Both the position numbers and the translations under genes were made by a program. The notes below the pieces were generated by a model, which ran no database searches, was not told the origin of the DNA, and worked only from the letters and a program-made list of their open reading frames with translations. A DNA stretch of 64,000 nt from Bradyrhizobium septentrionale (lineage in GTDB: Bacteria > Pseudomonadota > Alphaproteobacteria > Rhizobiales > Xanthobacteraceae): assembly GCF_011516645.4 (NCBI RefSeq), contig NZ_CP088285.1:9132501-9196500 (forward strand). The letters are read 5' to 3'. This document shows, piece after piece, positions 35,410 through 44,082 of the stretch. Within the stretch, counting starts at the first letter, position 1, and every line of letters begins with the position of its first letter.

Positions 35410-36732
35410 CTATCGCGTCTTCACCAGAGGCGGCGGGAAGTAAGTGCCGTTCGCCACACCGCCGATCGGCCCGTAGAAGCGGAATGTCAGGCGATAACCC
35501 GAGCCCTTCGGCGTCGGCAGCCAGTTGCCATCGGGTGCGTTGGCAGGCTTCTCGGCGGCGAAATACAGCGTGAGCGAGCCGTCGCTGGCGTATTCCGGCT
35601 TGGTCTCGCGGTTCAGCAGGTAGCGCCCTCTCGGATTCGGCAGCACGCGGTAATGCACGGGATCGACTGCGATCACCGACCAGAAGTATTTCGCAAGGGA
35701 CTGCGGCAACTCGCCCTTCGGAAAGGTCATGGTATAGCTGCTGTCGCCGGAGAGCGTTGCGCCGGTGCCGTCCGTGCCGGCGCGGTAATAGAGGACTTCA
35801 GGCATCACATTGGCCCAGATGCCGCCAAAGGTGACCAGCGTACGAGCGATGAAGTCGATGTTGTAATTGCCGACCACCGCGGGGCGCGCCCAGCCGTTGT
35901 AGATCACGCCGTGCCCGATGGTGTTGCCGAACTTTGCATATTCAGGATAGGTCTGCTCGCGCACGACCTTCGCGACTCTCTCGCGCTCGGCCTGGTCCTT
36001 GATCGCCTTGCCGATCGCCCGCGCATCCGCGGCCTGTTTCTCCAGCCCCGGATTGAGGTCGGGTTCGCTGTCGAGCGCGATATCGGCATAGTCGAAGAGT
36101 TCGACACCGGGCAGCCGCTCGAGGTCGAAGATCGGCGTCTTCGGAATGTCGGGCAGTTTCGGTGAACCGGTGGCCCGGAACGCAAAGGCCTGCTGGAGGC
36201 GGACCGCATCGTCCCAATTGTCTCCCAGTTCGACCCGCAGCAGCACGCGCGCATATTTGACCGGCAGATCAACACGTCGGACATCGGCAGGAAGTGTCAC
36301 ATTGGCGCCCCGCAGACAGTACGCGAACTCGCCATCCGGCTTGTTTGGGAAGAGCCGCTCATTGATGTTGGCGAGCGTCTCGTCCCATCCGTTCAGGAAT
36401 TGCACCGTATAGTAGCGATCGACGATCTTCGGCACGGTGACGATCGTGCAACTCGTCTCGTCCACCGCGACCCAGGCTTCCGAATAGGCGACGTCGAGAT
36501 TCGGATTGGGCCAGTCCACCGCGCCGGGCTTGCGGTGCCGCAGTTCGTTCCATTTGAAGCCTTCCTGAAAATCGAGCTGTTGCTGCCGCAACACGAGGAT
36601 GCGCGTGAACAGGTAAATCCAGGAATCGCTGATCTCCTGATCCGATGGCGTTCCGGCGCGGTTCGGCGCCTGAGCGACGGCGACGCCGGCCAGGCAGGAC
36701 ATTGCAAGCGCGACAACCAGTGCTGTCTTCAT
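35410..36732 (-). CDS. Exported DUF1254/DUF1214 protein (long form 2)
   Basis: A 440-aa exported protein. Signal peptide MKTALVVALAMSCLAGVAVA. DUF1254 part: KPGAVDWPNPNLDVAYSEAW, PKIVDRYYTVQFLNGWDETL. Central helical region with RERVAKVVREQTYPEYAKFG. DUF1214 part: LAKYFWSVIAVDPVHYRVLP, SLTLYFAAEKPANAPDGNWL. Sequence is quite unlike the other two paralogues, so the set is old or was recruited separately. Ten bp separates it from the HAD gene upstream. Role unknown. Confidence 0.86.
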   Translation of the reverse strand: MKTALVVALAMSCLAGVAVAQAPNRAGTPSDQEISDSWIYLFTRILVLRQQQLDFQEGFKWNELRHRKPGAVDWPNPNLDVAYSEAWVAVDETSCTIVTVPKIVDRYYTVQFLNGWDETLANINERLFPNKPDGEFAYCLRGANVTLPADVRRVDLPVKYARVLLRVELGDNWDDAVRLQQAFAFRATGSPKLPDIPKTPIFDLERLPGVELFDYADIALDSEPDLNPGLEKQAADARAIGKAIKDQAERERVAKVVREQTYPEYAKFGNTIGHGVIYNGWARPAVVGNYNIDFIARTLVTFGGIWANVMPEVLYYRAGTDGTGATLSGDSSYTMTFPKGELPQSLAKYFWSVIAVDPVHYRVLPNPRGRYLLNRETKPEYASDGSLTLYFAAEKPANAPDGNWLPTPKGSGYRLTFRFYGPIGGVANGTYFPPPLVKTR

Positions 36733-36742
36733 CTGAACATCC

Positions 36743-37774
36743 TCAAGGGCTGTCCGGAAACATGGTCTTCCAGTCCTGCTTCATGTCGACCACGGTCCAG
36801 CCACCGGCCGCGGCCGCATCGAGCGTCTTGTCGAGCTTGCCGATCTTCGATTGCCGGTCGTAGGCGTATTCGCGCTCGGCATCGGTGTGGTGCACGATGC
36901 CGGCGAAACGCGCGCCCTGCCCCGCCGCGGTCCATTGCAGCATTTGCAGGTCGCCGTCCGAATTGCCGAACGCAAAGATCGGACGGCGGCCGATGAAGCG
37001 GTTGATACCGACCGGCTTGCCCGGGCCGTCATCGATGAACTCGACCTTGGCTTCCTTCATCAGCACGGGCTTGCCGTCAGCACCGATCTGGAATTTCACC
37101 ACGCCCGACGAGCCGACCACCTGCTCCGGCGGAATGCCGTAGACCCGCTCCGTCCACGGCCGCATGAACTCGATGCCGCCGCCTGAGACGATAAAGGTCT
37201 TGAAGCCGTTGGCCCTGAGGTAGGCGAGCAGCTCCAGCATCGGCTGGTAGACCAGGCTGTCATAGGGACGTTTGAAGCGCGGATGCCTTGCGGTCGCGAG
37301 CCAGTCGCGGACAGACTGCGCGAACACATTCGTGGTCATGCCGGCATGCGTGACCGCCAGGATCTGCATCACCCCCTTCTCTCCAGTGGCGGCAAGCGCC
37401 TTGGTATCCTTCTCCAGAAGGGCCTTGAAGGGTTGCCGCGTCTTCCAGTCCGGATGCTCCGGCGCCATTGCCTTGACGCGGTCGAACGCGAAGGCGAGCT
37501 GGAAATAGATTGGCTGCTCGGTCCACAGCGTGCCGTCATTGTCGACGGTGGCGATGCGCTCGGCCGGCGGCACGAAATCCGCTCCGCCTTGCGTCGTCAC
37601 GCGCGCGACGAAACCGGTGATCGACTTCTTCGCCGCGCCGTCGTTCCAGGACGGCAGCGGGTCGGATTGGGCGCGCGCGCCGACAACGCTGCACAACACG
37701 ACAACCGCGACGAGCGCCGCAAGGCAGGCTCGTCGCTTCAGTCTTGTGCATTTGTCCATCACCGCAATCCGCAA
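36743..37774 (-). CDS. Secreted HAD-superfamily (phosphoserine-phosphatase-like) hydrolase
   Basis: A 343-aa HAD-fold protein with an N-terminal export signal (RRACLAALVAVVVLCSVVGA). Motif I is ATVDNDGTLW with the nucleophile Asp, motif II TFIVSGGG, and motif III/IV AFGNSDGDLQML, so all catalytic residues are in place and phosphatase activity in the periplasm is plausible. The start is probably TTG at 37774, with AGGGG 8 bp upstream; an ATG 5 codons in also fits. It stands 36 bp after the first sulfatase gene and 10 bp before a DUF1254 gene. Confidence 0.85.
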   Translation of the reverse strand: MRIAVMDKCTRLKRRACLAALVAVVVLCSVVGARAQSDPLPSWNDGAAKKSITGFVARVTTQGGADFVPPAERIATVDNDGTLWTEQPIYFQLAFAFDRVKAMAPEHPDWKTRQPFKALLEKDTKALAATGEKGVMQILAVTHAGMTTNVFAQSVRDWLATARHPRFKRPYDSLVYQPMLELLAYLRANGFKTFIVSGGGIEFMRPWTERVYGIPPEQVVGSSGVVKFQIGADGKPVLMKEAKVEFIDDGPGKPVGINRFIGRRPIFAFGNSDGDLQMLQWTAAGQGARFAGIVHHTDAEREYAYDRQSKIGKLDKTLDAAAAGGWTVVDMKQDWKTMFPDSP

Positions 37775-37810
37775 CGGATTTCCCCTACCACCTCTCGTTG
37801 AGCTTCATGC

Positions 37811-39523
37811 CTATTGGGTCACCTCGAAGCTCTTCTGCATCTTCTCGACCAACTGGTCGATGCTGAAGCTCGATGGCCGCTGGCTCGGAGGATAATCCTT
37901 GAAAGTCGCGAGAAAGTCTCCGACGACCGCCGAGGACGCCAGGAATGCGCCGGCAGCGTCCGACATGAACCAGTCGTAGTAAGTGTTAGAGGTGACGTCC
38001 GCACGTTCGTACGGATCGGAACGCAGATTGAAAAATTTCGGCACCCGCAGCTTCGTGAAGGGCTCCGCCCAGATCCGCATGGTGCCGTTGACGCGCTGCT
38101 CTTCGAACACCGCTTTCCAGTTCTCATAACGCATCGCCACGACATCGCCGTCGTCGTTGAAGTAGATGAATTCCTTGCGGGCGCCGCGATCCTGCTGGCC
38201 GGTGAGATATGGAAGCTGGTTGTAACCGTCGAGGTGAACCTTGAATGTCTTGCCACCGACGTTATAGCCGTTGAGCAGCTTCTGCTTGATCTCAGTGTCG
38301 CCGGCCGCGGCCATGAGTGTGGGGAACCAGTCGAGTCCGCTGACCATTTCGTTCGAGACCGAACCCGGCTGGATTCGTCCCGGCCAGCGGATCATGCAGG
38401 GCACGCGGAACGCGCCTTCCCAGTTGGTGTTCTTCTCGCTGCGGAACGGCGTCGTGCCCGCGTCCGGCCAGGAGTTCTGATGCGGGCCGTTGTCGGTCGT
38501 GTAGAGAACGATCGTATCATTGGCGACGCCGAGATCGTCCAGGGCCTTGAGGATCGTGCCGATCGTCGCATCGTGCTCGATCATCCCGTCGGCATATTCA
38601 GTCCGTGAAGTCAGGCCCGGCTTGTCGCGATGCTCCGCCCGCACATGGGTACGGAAGTGCATGCGGGTGGAGTTGAACCAGCAGAAGAACGGCGTGTTCG
38701 CCTGAACCTGACGCCGCATGAAATCGACCGCCGCGGCCGACGTCTCATCGTCGATGGTTTCCATGCGCTTCTTGGAGAGCGGCCCGGTGTCCTCGATGGT
38801 CTGCTTGCCAACCCTGCCCCAGCGTGGCTGCTCGGTCGGGTCGTCGCGCTCGGATGCCTTGCACCGCAGTACGCCGCGTGGTCCGAACTTGTCGAAGAAG
38901 CCGGGGTCTTTCGGGTAGAACCAGTTCTCGGGGTCTTCTTCGGCGTTAAGGTGATAGAGGTTGCCGTAGAACTCATCGAAGCCGTGCACTGTCGGCAAAT
39001 ATTCGTTGCGGTCCCCAAGGTGGTTCTTGCCGAACTGGCCGGTGGCGTAGCCCAGCGGCTTGAGCACTTGGGCGATCGTGACGTCCCTGGCCTGCAGGCC
39101 AACCGTCGCACCGGGGACGCCAACCTTCGACAGGCCGGTTCGCAACGTGCATTGGCCGGTGATGAAGGATGATCGCCCTGCCGTGCAGCTTTGCTCGGCA
39201 TAATAGTCGGTAAACATCATGCCTTCTTTGGCAACGCGATCGATATTCGGCGTGCGATAGCCCATCAGGCCGAATGAATAGGCGCTCAGGTTGGTCTGGC
39301 CGATATCATCGCCGAAGATGATGAGAATATTCGGCTTGCGCCCCGAGGCCGCCGCAGCGGCCGGACTTGCAGCCGGCGCCGGGGCAGCCTTCTGCGCCTG
39401 TGCCAGCGCGTCCGATGTCAACGCCGCTGCTGCGACCAGCGAGGATGTACCGAGTAGCAAATTTCGGCGATTGATCGCCTGTTCCGCTTCGGTCTGGCTC
39501 CTGTTCCTGGTTTCATTGCTCAT
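37811..39523 (-). CDS. Arylsulfatase-type sulfatase 1 (Tat-exported)
   Basis: Type I sulfatase (570 aa) hydrolysing sulfate esters in the periplasm. A Tat-like leader INRRNLLLGTSSLVAAAALT is followed by an Ala/Pro linker. Catalytic core: metal aspartates in IIFGDDIGQTN (about 72-73), the formylglycine motif CTAGRSSF with Cys113 (C-x-A-x-R form), GKNHLGD and TTDNGPHQN. Length is usual for the family. The FGE needed to convert Cys113 is encoded two genes upstream. The natural sulfate ester is unknown. Confidence 0.93.
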   Translation of the reverse strand: MSNETRNRSQTEAEQAINRRNLLLGTSSLVAAAALTSDALAQAQKAAPAPAASPAAAAASGRKPNILIIFGDDIGQTNLSAYSFGLMGYRTPNIDRVAKEGMMFTDYYAEQSCTAGRSSFITGQCTLRTGLSKVGVPGATVGLQARDVTIAQVLKPLGYATGQFGKNHLGDRNEYLPTVHGFDEFYGNLYHLNAEEDPENWFYPKDPGFFDKFGPRGVLRCKASERDDPTEQPRWGRVGKQTIEDTGPLSKKRMETIDDETSAAAVDFMRRQVQANTPFFCWFNSTRMHFRTHVRAEHRDKPGLTSRTEYADGMIEHDATIGTILKALDDLGVANDTIVLYTTDNGPHQNSWPDAGTTPFRSEKNTNWEGAFRVPCMIRWPGRIQPGSVSNEMVSGLDWFPTLMAAAGDTEIKQKLLNGYNVGGKTFKVHLDGYNQLPYLTGQQDRGARKEFIYFNDDGDVVAMRYENWKAVFEEQRVNGTMRIWAEPFTKLRVPKFFNLRSDPYERADVTSNTYYDWFMSDAAGAFLASSAVVGDFLATFKDYPPSQRPSSFSIDQLVEKMQKSFEVTQ

Positions 39524-39609
39524 TCGACACTCCTTACTTTTCAGAAGGCCGTTGCGACGGTCGAGAGACGGCAGGCCGGCTCACCGAAGGATGAGCCGGG
39601 TGCACAGAG

Positions 39610-41412
39610 TTAGCGATTTTGCAGTTGCTGCTGGATGATCCGGTTCAGTCCGGCGCGGACCTTGTCGATATCCATTCCTTCGGTTAGCGCCTTCTTCTGC
39701 TTGATCCCGTCCATCATGCCTTCCAGGATGTTGGCGGGATTGAAGCTCGGCGGGAAGGCGCGCGGCGGAAACTCCTTGAACGTCGCGACGAACTGGAACA
39801 CCTCATCCATCATGCCGTAGGCGCTGCCGACATGATTCAGATTCCAGTCCCAAAAGGTGTTGGAGGTGATGTCGGCGCGCTCGAAGGGGTCCTGCATCAG
39901 GTTGAATATCTTCTGCAGGCGGAGCGTGGTGAAGGGTTCGGCCCACAGCCCCATCGTCCCTTCCTTGCGCTGCTCGGAGAAGACGTATTTGTAGTCGCCC
40001 TGCCGGAAGCACACCAACAGGCCGTCATCGTCCGAGTAAAAAAACTTGTCGCGCGCGCTCTTGGTGCCGTTGTTGTTTGCGGCGGTCCCGCTGACGTTCC
40101 GGAGGAACGCCGACTGGTCGTAGCCGTCGAGATGGACCTTGTAGTTGATGCCGTTCGCGGTGTAGCCGGATTTAAGCTTGTTGACGATGTCGGGTTCGCC
40201 GGCAATCGCGCACAGCGTTGGGATCCAGTCGTTGTGGCTCATGAGTTCGTTGCTGACCGTACCGGGCTTGATCACACCGGGCCAGCGGACAAGGCAAGGC
40301 ACGCGGAAAGCGCCCTCCCAATTGGTGTTCTTCTCGGAACGGAACCAGGTCATCGCACCGTCGGGCCAGGTGTTCATGTGGGGCCCGTTGTCGCTCGAAT
40401 AGACCACAATGGTGTCGTTCGCGATTCCCAGATCGTCCAGCGCCTTGAGCAGTGAGCCGACGGTGTCGTCGTGCTCCATCATGCCGTCGATGTACTCGCT
40501 GTCGCCGTGGGTGTAGCGGCCCCGATGGTCGGCGCGCACGTGCGTGCGCAGATGCATGCGCGTCGCATTGAACCAGCAGAAGAACGGCTTGCCGGCCGCC
40601 TGCTGCCGCTTGATGAAATCGATCGCCGCCGCGGACGTTTCGTCATCGACCGTCTCCATGCGCTTCTTGGTCAGGGCGCCGGTATCCTCGATGGTCTGCT
40701 TTCCGATCTTGCCGAACCGCGGATCGACCGTGGGATCGTCACGATCCGTCGCCTTGCAGCGCAGCACGCCGCGCGGGCCGAACTTGGCGCGGTAGGCCGG
40801 ATCCTTGGGATAGTCGGGCAGCTCCGGCTCTTCCTCGGCATTGAGATGGTAGAGGTTGCCGAAGAACTCGTCGAAGCCGTTCACGGTCGGCAGCGATTCG
40901 TTGCGGTCGCCGACGTGATTCTTGCCGAACTGACCGGTGGTATAGCCGAGATTCTTGAGCAGACCGCCGACCGACGGATCGAGCTGGCTCATCCCCATTG
41001 GCGCACCGGGAAAGCCGACCTTGGTCAGGCCGGAACGAATACCATGCTGGCCGGTGAGAAACGCTGCGCGGCCGGCCGTGCAAGACTGCTCGCCGTAATA
41101 ATGCTGCATCTTGAGGCCTTCGCGCGCAATGCGGTCGATGCTTGGCGTCTCGTATCCCATCAAGCCATTCGAATAGGCGCTGATGTTCGCGATGCCGATG
41201 TCGTCACCCCAGATCACCAGGATATTCGGCTTGCGGCCCGAGGTCGCCGCAGGCGACGGACTTGCAGCCGACGCAGGCGCTGCCTTCTGCGCCTGCGCGA
41301 ACGCATCGGACGTCAATGTCGCCGCGGCCACCAGGGTGGATGTGCCCAGCAAGAGATTGCGACGGTCGATAGCCTTGTCGGCCTGTTTCTTGTTCTCGGC
41401 GTCGTTACTCAT
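39610..41412 (-). CDS. Arylsulfatase-type sulfatase 2 (Tat-exported)
   Basis: Close paralogue of the neighbouring sulfatase (600 aa). Leader AIDRRNLLLGTSTLVAAATL. Catalytic motifs: VIWGDDIGIAN, CTAGRAAF with Cys111 as the formylglycine precursor, GKNHVGD, YSSDNGPHMN. It is longer by a C-terminal region (MMDEVFQFVATFKEFPPRAF and beyond). The two sulfatases share many identical blocks but differ around the substrate loops, as expected after a tandem duplication with divergence. The ATG at 41412 (MSNDAENKKQ) matches the paralogue's start; a start 7 codons up is unlikely. 27 bp after the FGE gene. Confidence 0.93.
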   Translation of the reverse strand: MSNDAENKKQADKAIDRRNLLLGTSTLVAAATLTSDAFAQAQKAAPASAASPSPAATSGRKPNILVIWGDDIGIANISAYSNGLMGYETPSIDRIAREGLKMQHYYGEQSCTAGRAAFLTGQHGIRSGLTKVGFPGAPMGMSQLDPSVGGLLKNLGYTTGQFGKNHVGDRNESLPTVNGFDEFFGNLYHLNAEEEPELPDYPKDPAYRAKFGPRGVLRCKATDRDDPTVDPRFGKIGKQTIEDTGALTKKRMETVDDETSAAAIDFIKRQQAAGKPFFCWFNATRMHLRTHVRADHRGRYTHGDSEYIDGMMEHDDTVGSLLKALDDLGIANDTIVVYSSDNGPHMNTWPDGAMTWFRSEKNTNWEGAFRVPCLVRWPGVIKPGTVSNELMSHNDWIPTLCAIAGEPDIVNKLKSGYTANGINYKVHLDGYDQSAFLRNVSGTAANNNGTKSARDKFFYSDDDGLLVCFRQGDYKYVFSEQRKEGTMGLWAEPFTTLRLQKIFNLMQDPFERADITSNTFWDWNLNHVGSAYGMMDEVFQFVATFKEFPPRAFPPSFNPANILEGMMDGIKQKKALTEGMDIDKVRAGLNRIIQQQLQNR

Positions 41413-41439
41413 AAGAAACTCCTTACATTGCAAAGGCCT

Positions 41440-42441
41440 TCACTTCGTCGGGTGAGAAACGGCTGGCGACGACCGCACCACGCAGCGGAATCCGACATGG
41501 CTGGTCGACGTATCGACCGGCTCGGCATGGCGCGCGGCCGGGCGATAGCGGCGGCAATAATTCGGCGCACAGAGATGCGAGCCGCCTTTCAGCACCTTGC
41601 GCGGAATCCTGATCGCCGGCTGACAGGTGTCGTAGCTCGCCTCCTCGCGGCCGCCGCGCGGATTCTGCGGGATGCAGCAGGGTTTTGCGGCGCCGGCCTC
41701 ATGGCGGGCCGACCACCAGTCGGCGGTCCACTCCCAGACATTGCCGATCATGTCGTGGACGCCGTAGCCGTTCGGCGGGAACGCGGTGACGGGCGAGGTT
41801 CGGTCAAAACCGTCCTCGCAGAGATTCTGCAGCGGGAAATTGCCCTGCCAGGTGTTGGCCATGTGCTTGCCGCCGGGCGTCAGGGCATTGCCCCAGGCAT
41901 ATTCCTCATCCTCGAGCCCGCCGCGCGCCGCGAACTCCCACTCCGCTTCGGTCGCAAGCTCCTTGCCGGCCCATTTGGCGTAGGCGAGCGCATCGGCATA
42001 GGCGACGTGGACGACCGGATGGCTGCCGAGCACATTGATGTTGCTGCGCGGGCCATAGGGGCGGCGCCAGTTTGCGCCCCGCAGGAAGGTCCACCATTGG
42101 CTCCAGTCGCGCAGGGTGTGGACGCGGCGCGGCGGAGAAAACACCAGCGAGCCGGCGTACAGCATGTGCGGCAGCGCGCCGGGATATTGCGCGGGATCGG
42201 GCGGCCGCTCGGCGAACGTGATGTGGCCGGTCTCCCGCACGAAGTCGCGGAATTGGGCGTTGGTCACCGGCGTGCGGTCGATCCAGAAGCCATCGACCGA
42301 CGCCCGATGCGACGGCGCTTCCTCGGGATAATGCTGGTCCGATCCCATGCGGAACGTGCCGCCGGGAATCCAGACCATGTCGTCGGTCTGCATGCGGTCG
42401 TCCGGCTCTGCTTCAGCGGAAGCGATCTCGGCCCGGGACAT
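41440..42441 (-). CDS. Formylglycine-generating enzyme (sulfatase-modifying factor)
   Basis: A 333-aa SUMF1-fold oxidase converting the active-site Cys of sulfatases to formylglycine. Family opening MVWIPGGTFRMGSD, middle PVTNAQFRDFVRETGH, WEFAARGG and NVWEWTADWW. Crucially the copper-binding cysteines of true FGEs are present as Cys291 and Cys296 in GSHLCAPNYCRRYRPAAR, followed by GFRCV. No signal peptide, so it acts in the cytoplasm before Tat export. First recognised enzyme of the block, directly upstream of both its likely substrates. Confidence 0.93.
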   Translation of the reverse strand: MSRAEIASAEAEPDDRMQTDDMVWIPGGTFRMGSDQHYPEEAPSHRASVDGFWIDRTPVTNAQFRDFVRETGHITFAERPPDPAQYPGALPHMLYAGSLVFSPPRRVHTLRDWSQWWTFLRGANWRRPYGPRSNINVLGSHPVVHVAYADALAYAKWAGKELATEAEWEFAARGGLEDEEYAWGNALTPGGKHMANTWQGNFPLQNLCEDGFDRTSPVTAFPPNGYGVHDMIGNVWEWTADWWSARHEAGAAKPCCIPQNPRGGREEASYDTCQPAIRIPRKVLKGGSHLCAPNYCRRYRPAARHAEPVDTSTSHVGFRCVVRSSPAVSHPTK

Positions 42442-42462
42442 GGCGATACACCTGTTCGCGCA

Positions 42463-42609
42463 TTACCGCGGGCAACAGTCCCAAAAACCCTGTGTTCTCG
42501 ACGGGTCGGTGATTTCGTTGAGTGCTACGCGGAAGATCTTGCTGAAGATCGCAGGCTTGAAGATCGCAGGATTGGCTTCTCGGTGATCGAACGTCGTGCT
42601 CGATTGCAT
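42463..42609 (-). CDS. Putative 48-aa peptide directly upstream of the FGE gene
   Basis: A short open frame starting ATG with GGAAGG about 8 bp upstream, ending 21 bp before the FGE start. The peptide begins MQSSTTFDHREANPAIFKPA, and ends SRTQGFWDCCPR. It resembles no family known to me. The ribosome-binding site and position favour translation, as leader or product. The C-terminal CCPR is close to, but not, the C-x-P-x-R motif recognised by FGEs. Confidence 0.38.
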   Translation of the reverse strand: MQSSTTFDHREANPAIFKPAIFSKIFRVALNEITDPSRTQGFWDCCPR

Positions 42610-43548
42610 TGTCGCGCCCTTCCATTTTTTGATGCTGCACTTTTTCGGCAGCGTTGATTGCGTCAGGCCTTCTTCCCTTTCTCTCCTCGTCGCCATCTAC
42701 GCGAACGCTCGCGTGCGCAACCGCTCTCGCGGCGCGTGATCCGTCCCGCCGGACGTCGTCACGAGCTGTTTCGCTTTGAGATCAAACGATAGCGCAACGC
42801 GTTATGCGTGGCATGTGCACTTTGTGCCAATCTCAACCCCAAGGCGTGCAGCCTTAACGAACGATGTCCCAATTCCATCAATCCGATGCCGCCGCCAGGA
42901 AAACTTTCTCGAAAAACAGGCGAAAACTGCACGTTTGCGAGAGCTGCCCTACGGTCTCGCCATGCGTATTCGACCGACCGAGGCACGATGTCGCAGGGCC
43001 GGTGTTGCACTGGCCGCAATCACGCGGATTCGTCGCAGACGCCAACTAACGTCGCAGCGATGACGGCCAACGAGCCAGTCTCCCGCCGCTTCGGCGATCT
43101 CGGAGCTGGAACAATGTGGCGCTTCGCAAGCAAGCGAAGTCGCTGGGTCGGCATCTGCGCTTCAGTGCCCCCGATCTGCTGAGCAATCCCGTCGTCGCGT
43201 CGCCCCAAGCCATGGGCCTGAGGGGCTTTTTTTCGCGCGCGCTCAGCGGCTCCGCCGATGTCGTCACTGTGCGAACATGGCAAACGCGACGATGACAACT
43301 GGGCTTAAGCCCAGGATCACAGCGCAGAATCGAAAGAATATGTCATCCAACATGACACAACCCCACGTAGACGAGAAATCTACGCCGGGAAAACTCGGCA
43401 GTTCCAGTGCAGTTTGTGCCAGTTGCTACCCACCGAAATATAATACCCGCGGGCAGCGCAGTACGAGCCGGCGTAGCCCGAAATCGCGATCACTGAGTTG
43501 TCCGACGTGGCAGGCTCCAGCGGCTGCCGAAGGACTGGCAGTGAATTT
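42610..43548. other. 939-bp region without a convincing gene
   Basis: Several open frames occur on both strands but none has a good ribosome-binding site together with a plausible protein. It must hold the promoter for the FGE/sulfatase block (minus strand). The stretch 42750-42900 is less GC-rich than its surroundings. A likely terminator on the plus strand lies at 43202-43233 with no gene in front of it, so a non-coding transcript is possible. Confidence 0.5.
43202..43233 (+). terminator. Possible Rho-independent terminator without an assigned gene
   Basis: Stem GCCCC with GGGGC, with an interrupted inner pairing (GCC/GGC), followed by seven T residues. The T-run is unusual in this GC-rich sequence. 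No coding gene on the plus strand precedes it. Confidence 0.5.
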
Positions 43549-44082
43549 CTACAAAAGCGCCACCAAGCCAACCGACGAGGCGGTCAACGACACCAGCGCA
43601 GCGCCGAGGATCATCCATAGCGTGTCGAGCTTCGTCGTGAACAACAGTATGAAGCACACAATGGCGATTGCCCACGTGACTGGACCCGTCAAGCCGTCGT
43701 GACCGAGCGGAATGGCGGCGGCAAGCAACAGGCCTGCGCTGGCGATGACGATGGTCTGCAGGATCGACTTGACGCGAGGATGTCCCATCTTGCGGCCGAC
43801 GAAGTGCACAAGCGGAATGATCAAGAGCGCCGGCGTGATCATGGCAAGCCAACCCGCGATGGCACCCGGCAAACCGGCGGCGAAATAGCCAGCACTGACA
43901 ACCCAAAGCCCGACCGGCCCCGGGGAGCTTCGCGTGATCACGACCGCCTCGTTCAGCTGCTCGTTGGTCAGCACGTGGTACTGATTGACCAAGCTCTCCT
44001 GAATGACCGGCAGCGAGGCCAACCCGGCGAATGCGGTGGCGGTGCCCTTCAACAGCAGGAGATAGAGCAGCACGATGTTCAT
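43549..44082 (-). CDS. Chromate transporter family protein, second half
   Basis: A 177-aa membrane protein, one domain of a split ChrA-type (CHR family) transporter. It begins MNIVLLYLLLLKGTATAFAG with five to six hydrophobic segments, and carries the family pattern NEQLNEAVVITRSSPGPVGL. The other half is encoded just upstream with a 4-nt overlap. Short-chain ChrA pairs work together and extrude chromate, or in some cases have other anion roles; no chrB regulator gene is present here. Confidence 0.88.
   Translation of the reverse strand: MNIVLLYLLLLKGTATAFAGLASLPVIQESLVNQYHVLTNEQLNEAVVITRSSPGPVGLWVVSAGYFAAGLPGAIAGWLAMITPALLIIPLVHFVGRKMGHPRVKSILQTIVIASAGLLLAAAIPLGHDGLTGPVTWAIAIVCFILLFTTKLDTLWMILGAALVSLTASSVGLVALL

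Noticed and set aside
40471..42657. A 728-codon plus-strand frame opposite sulfatase 2 and the FGE
   Set aside because: Antisense to enzymes with intact catalytic motifs; no family resemblance and no ribosome-binding site.
42776..43182. Two overlapping plus-strand frames of 95 and 124 codons
   Set aside because: Cys/Arg/Ser-rich composition, no ribosome-binding site and no recognisable motif.
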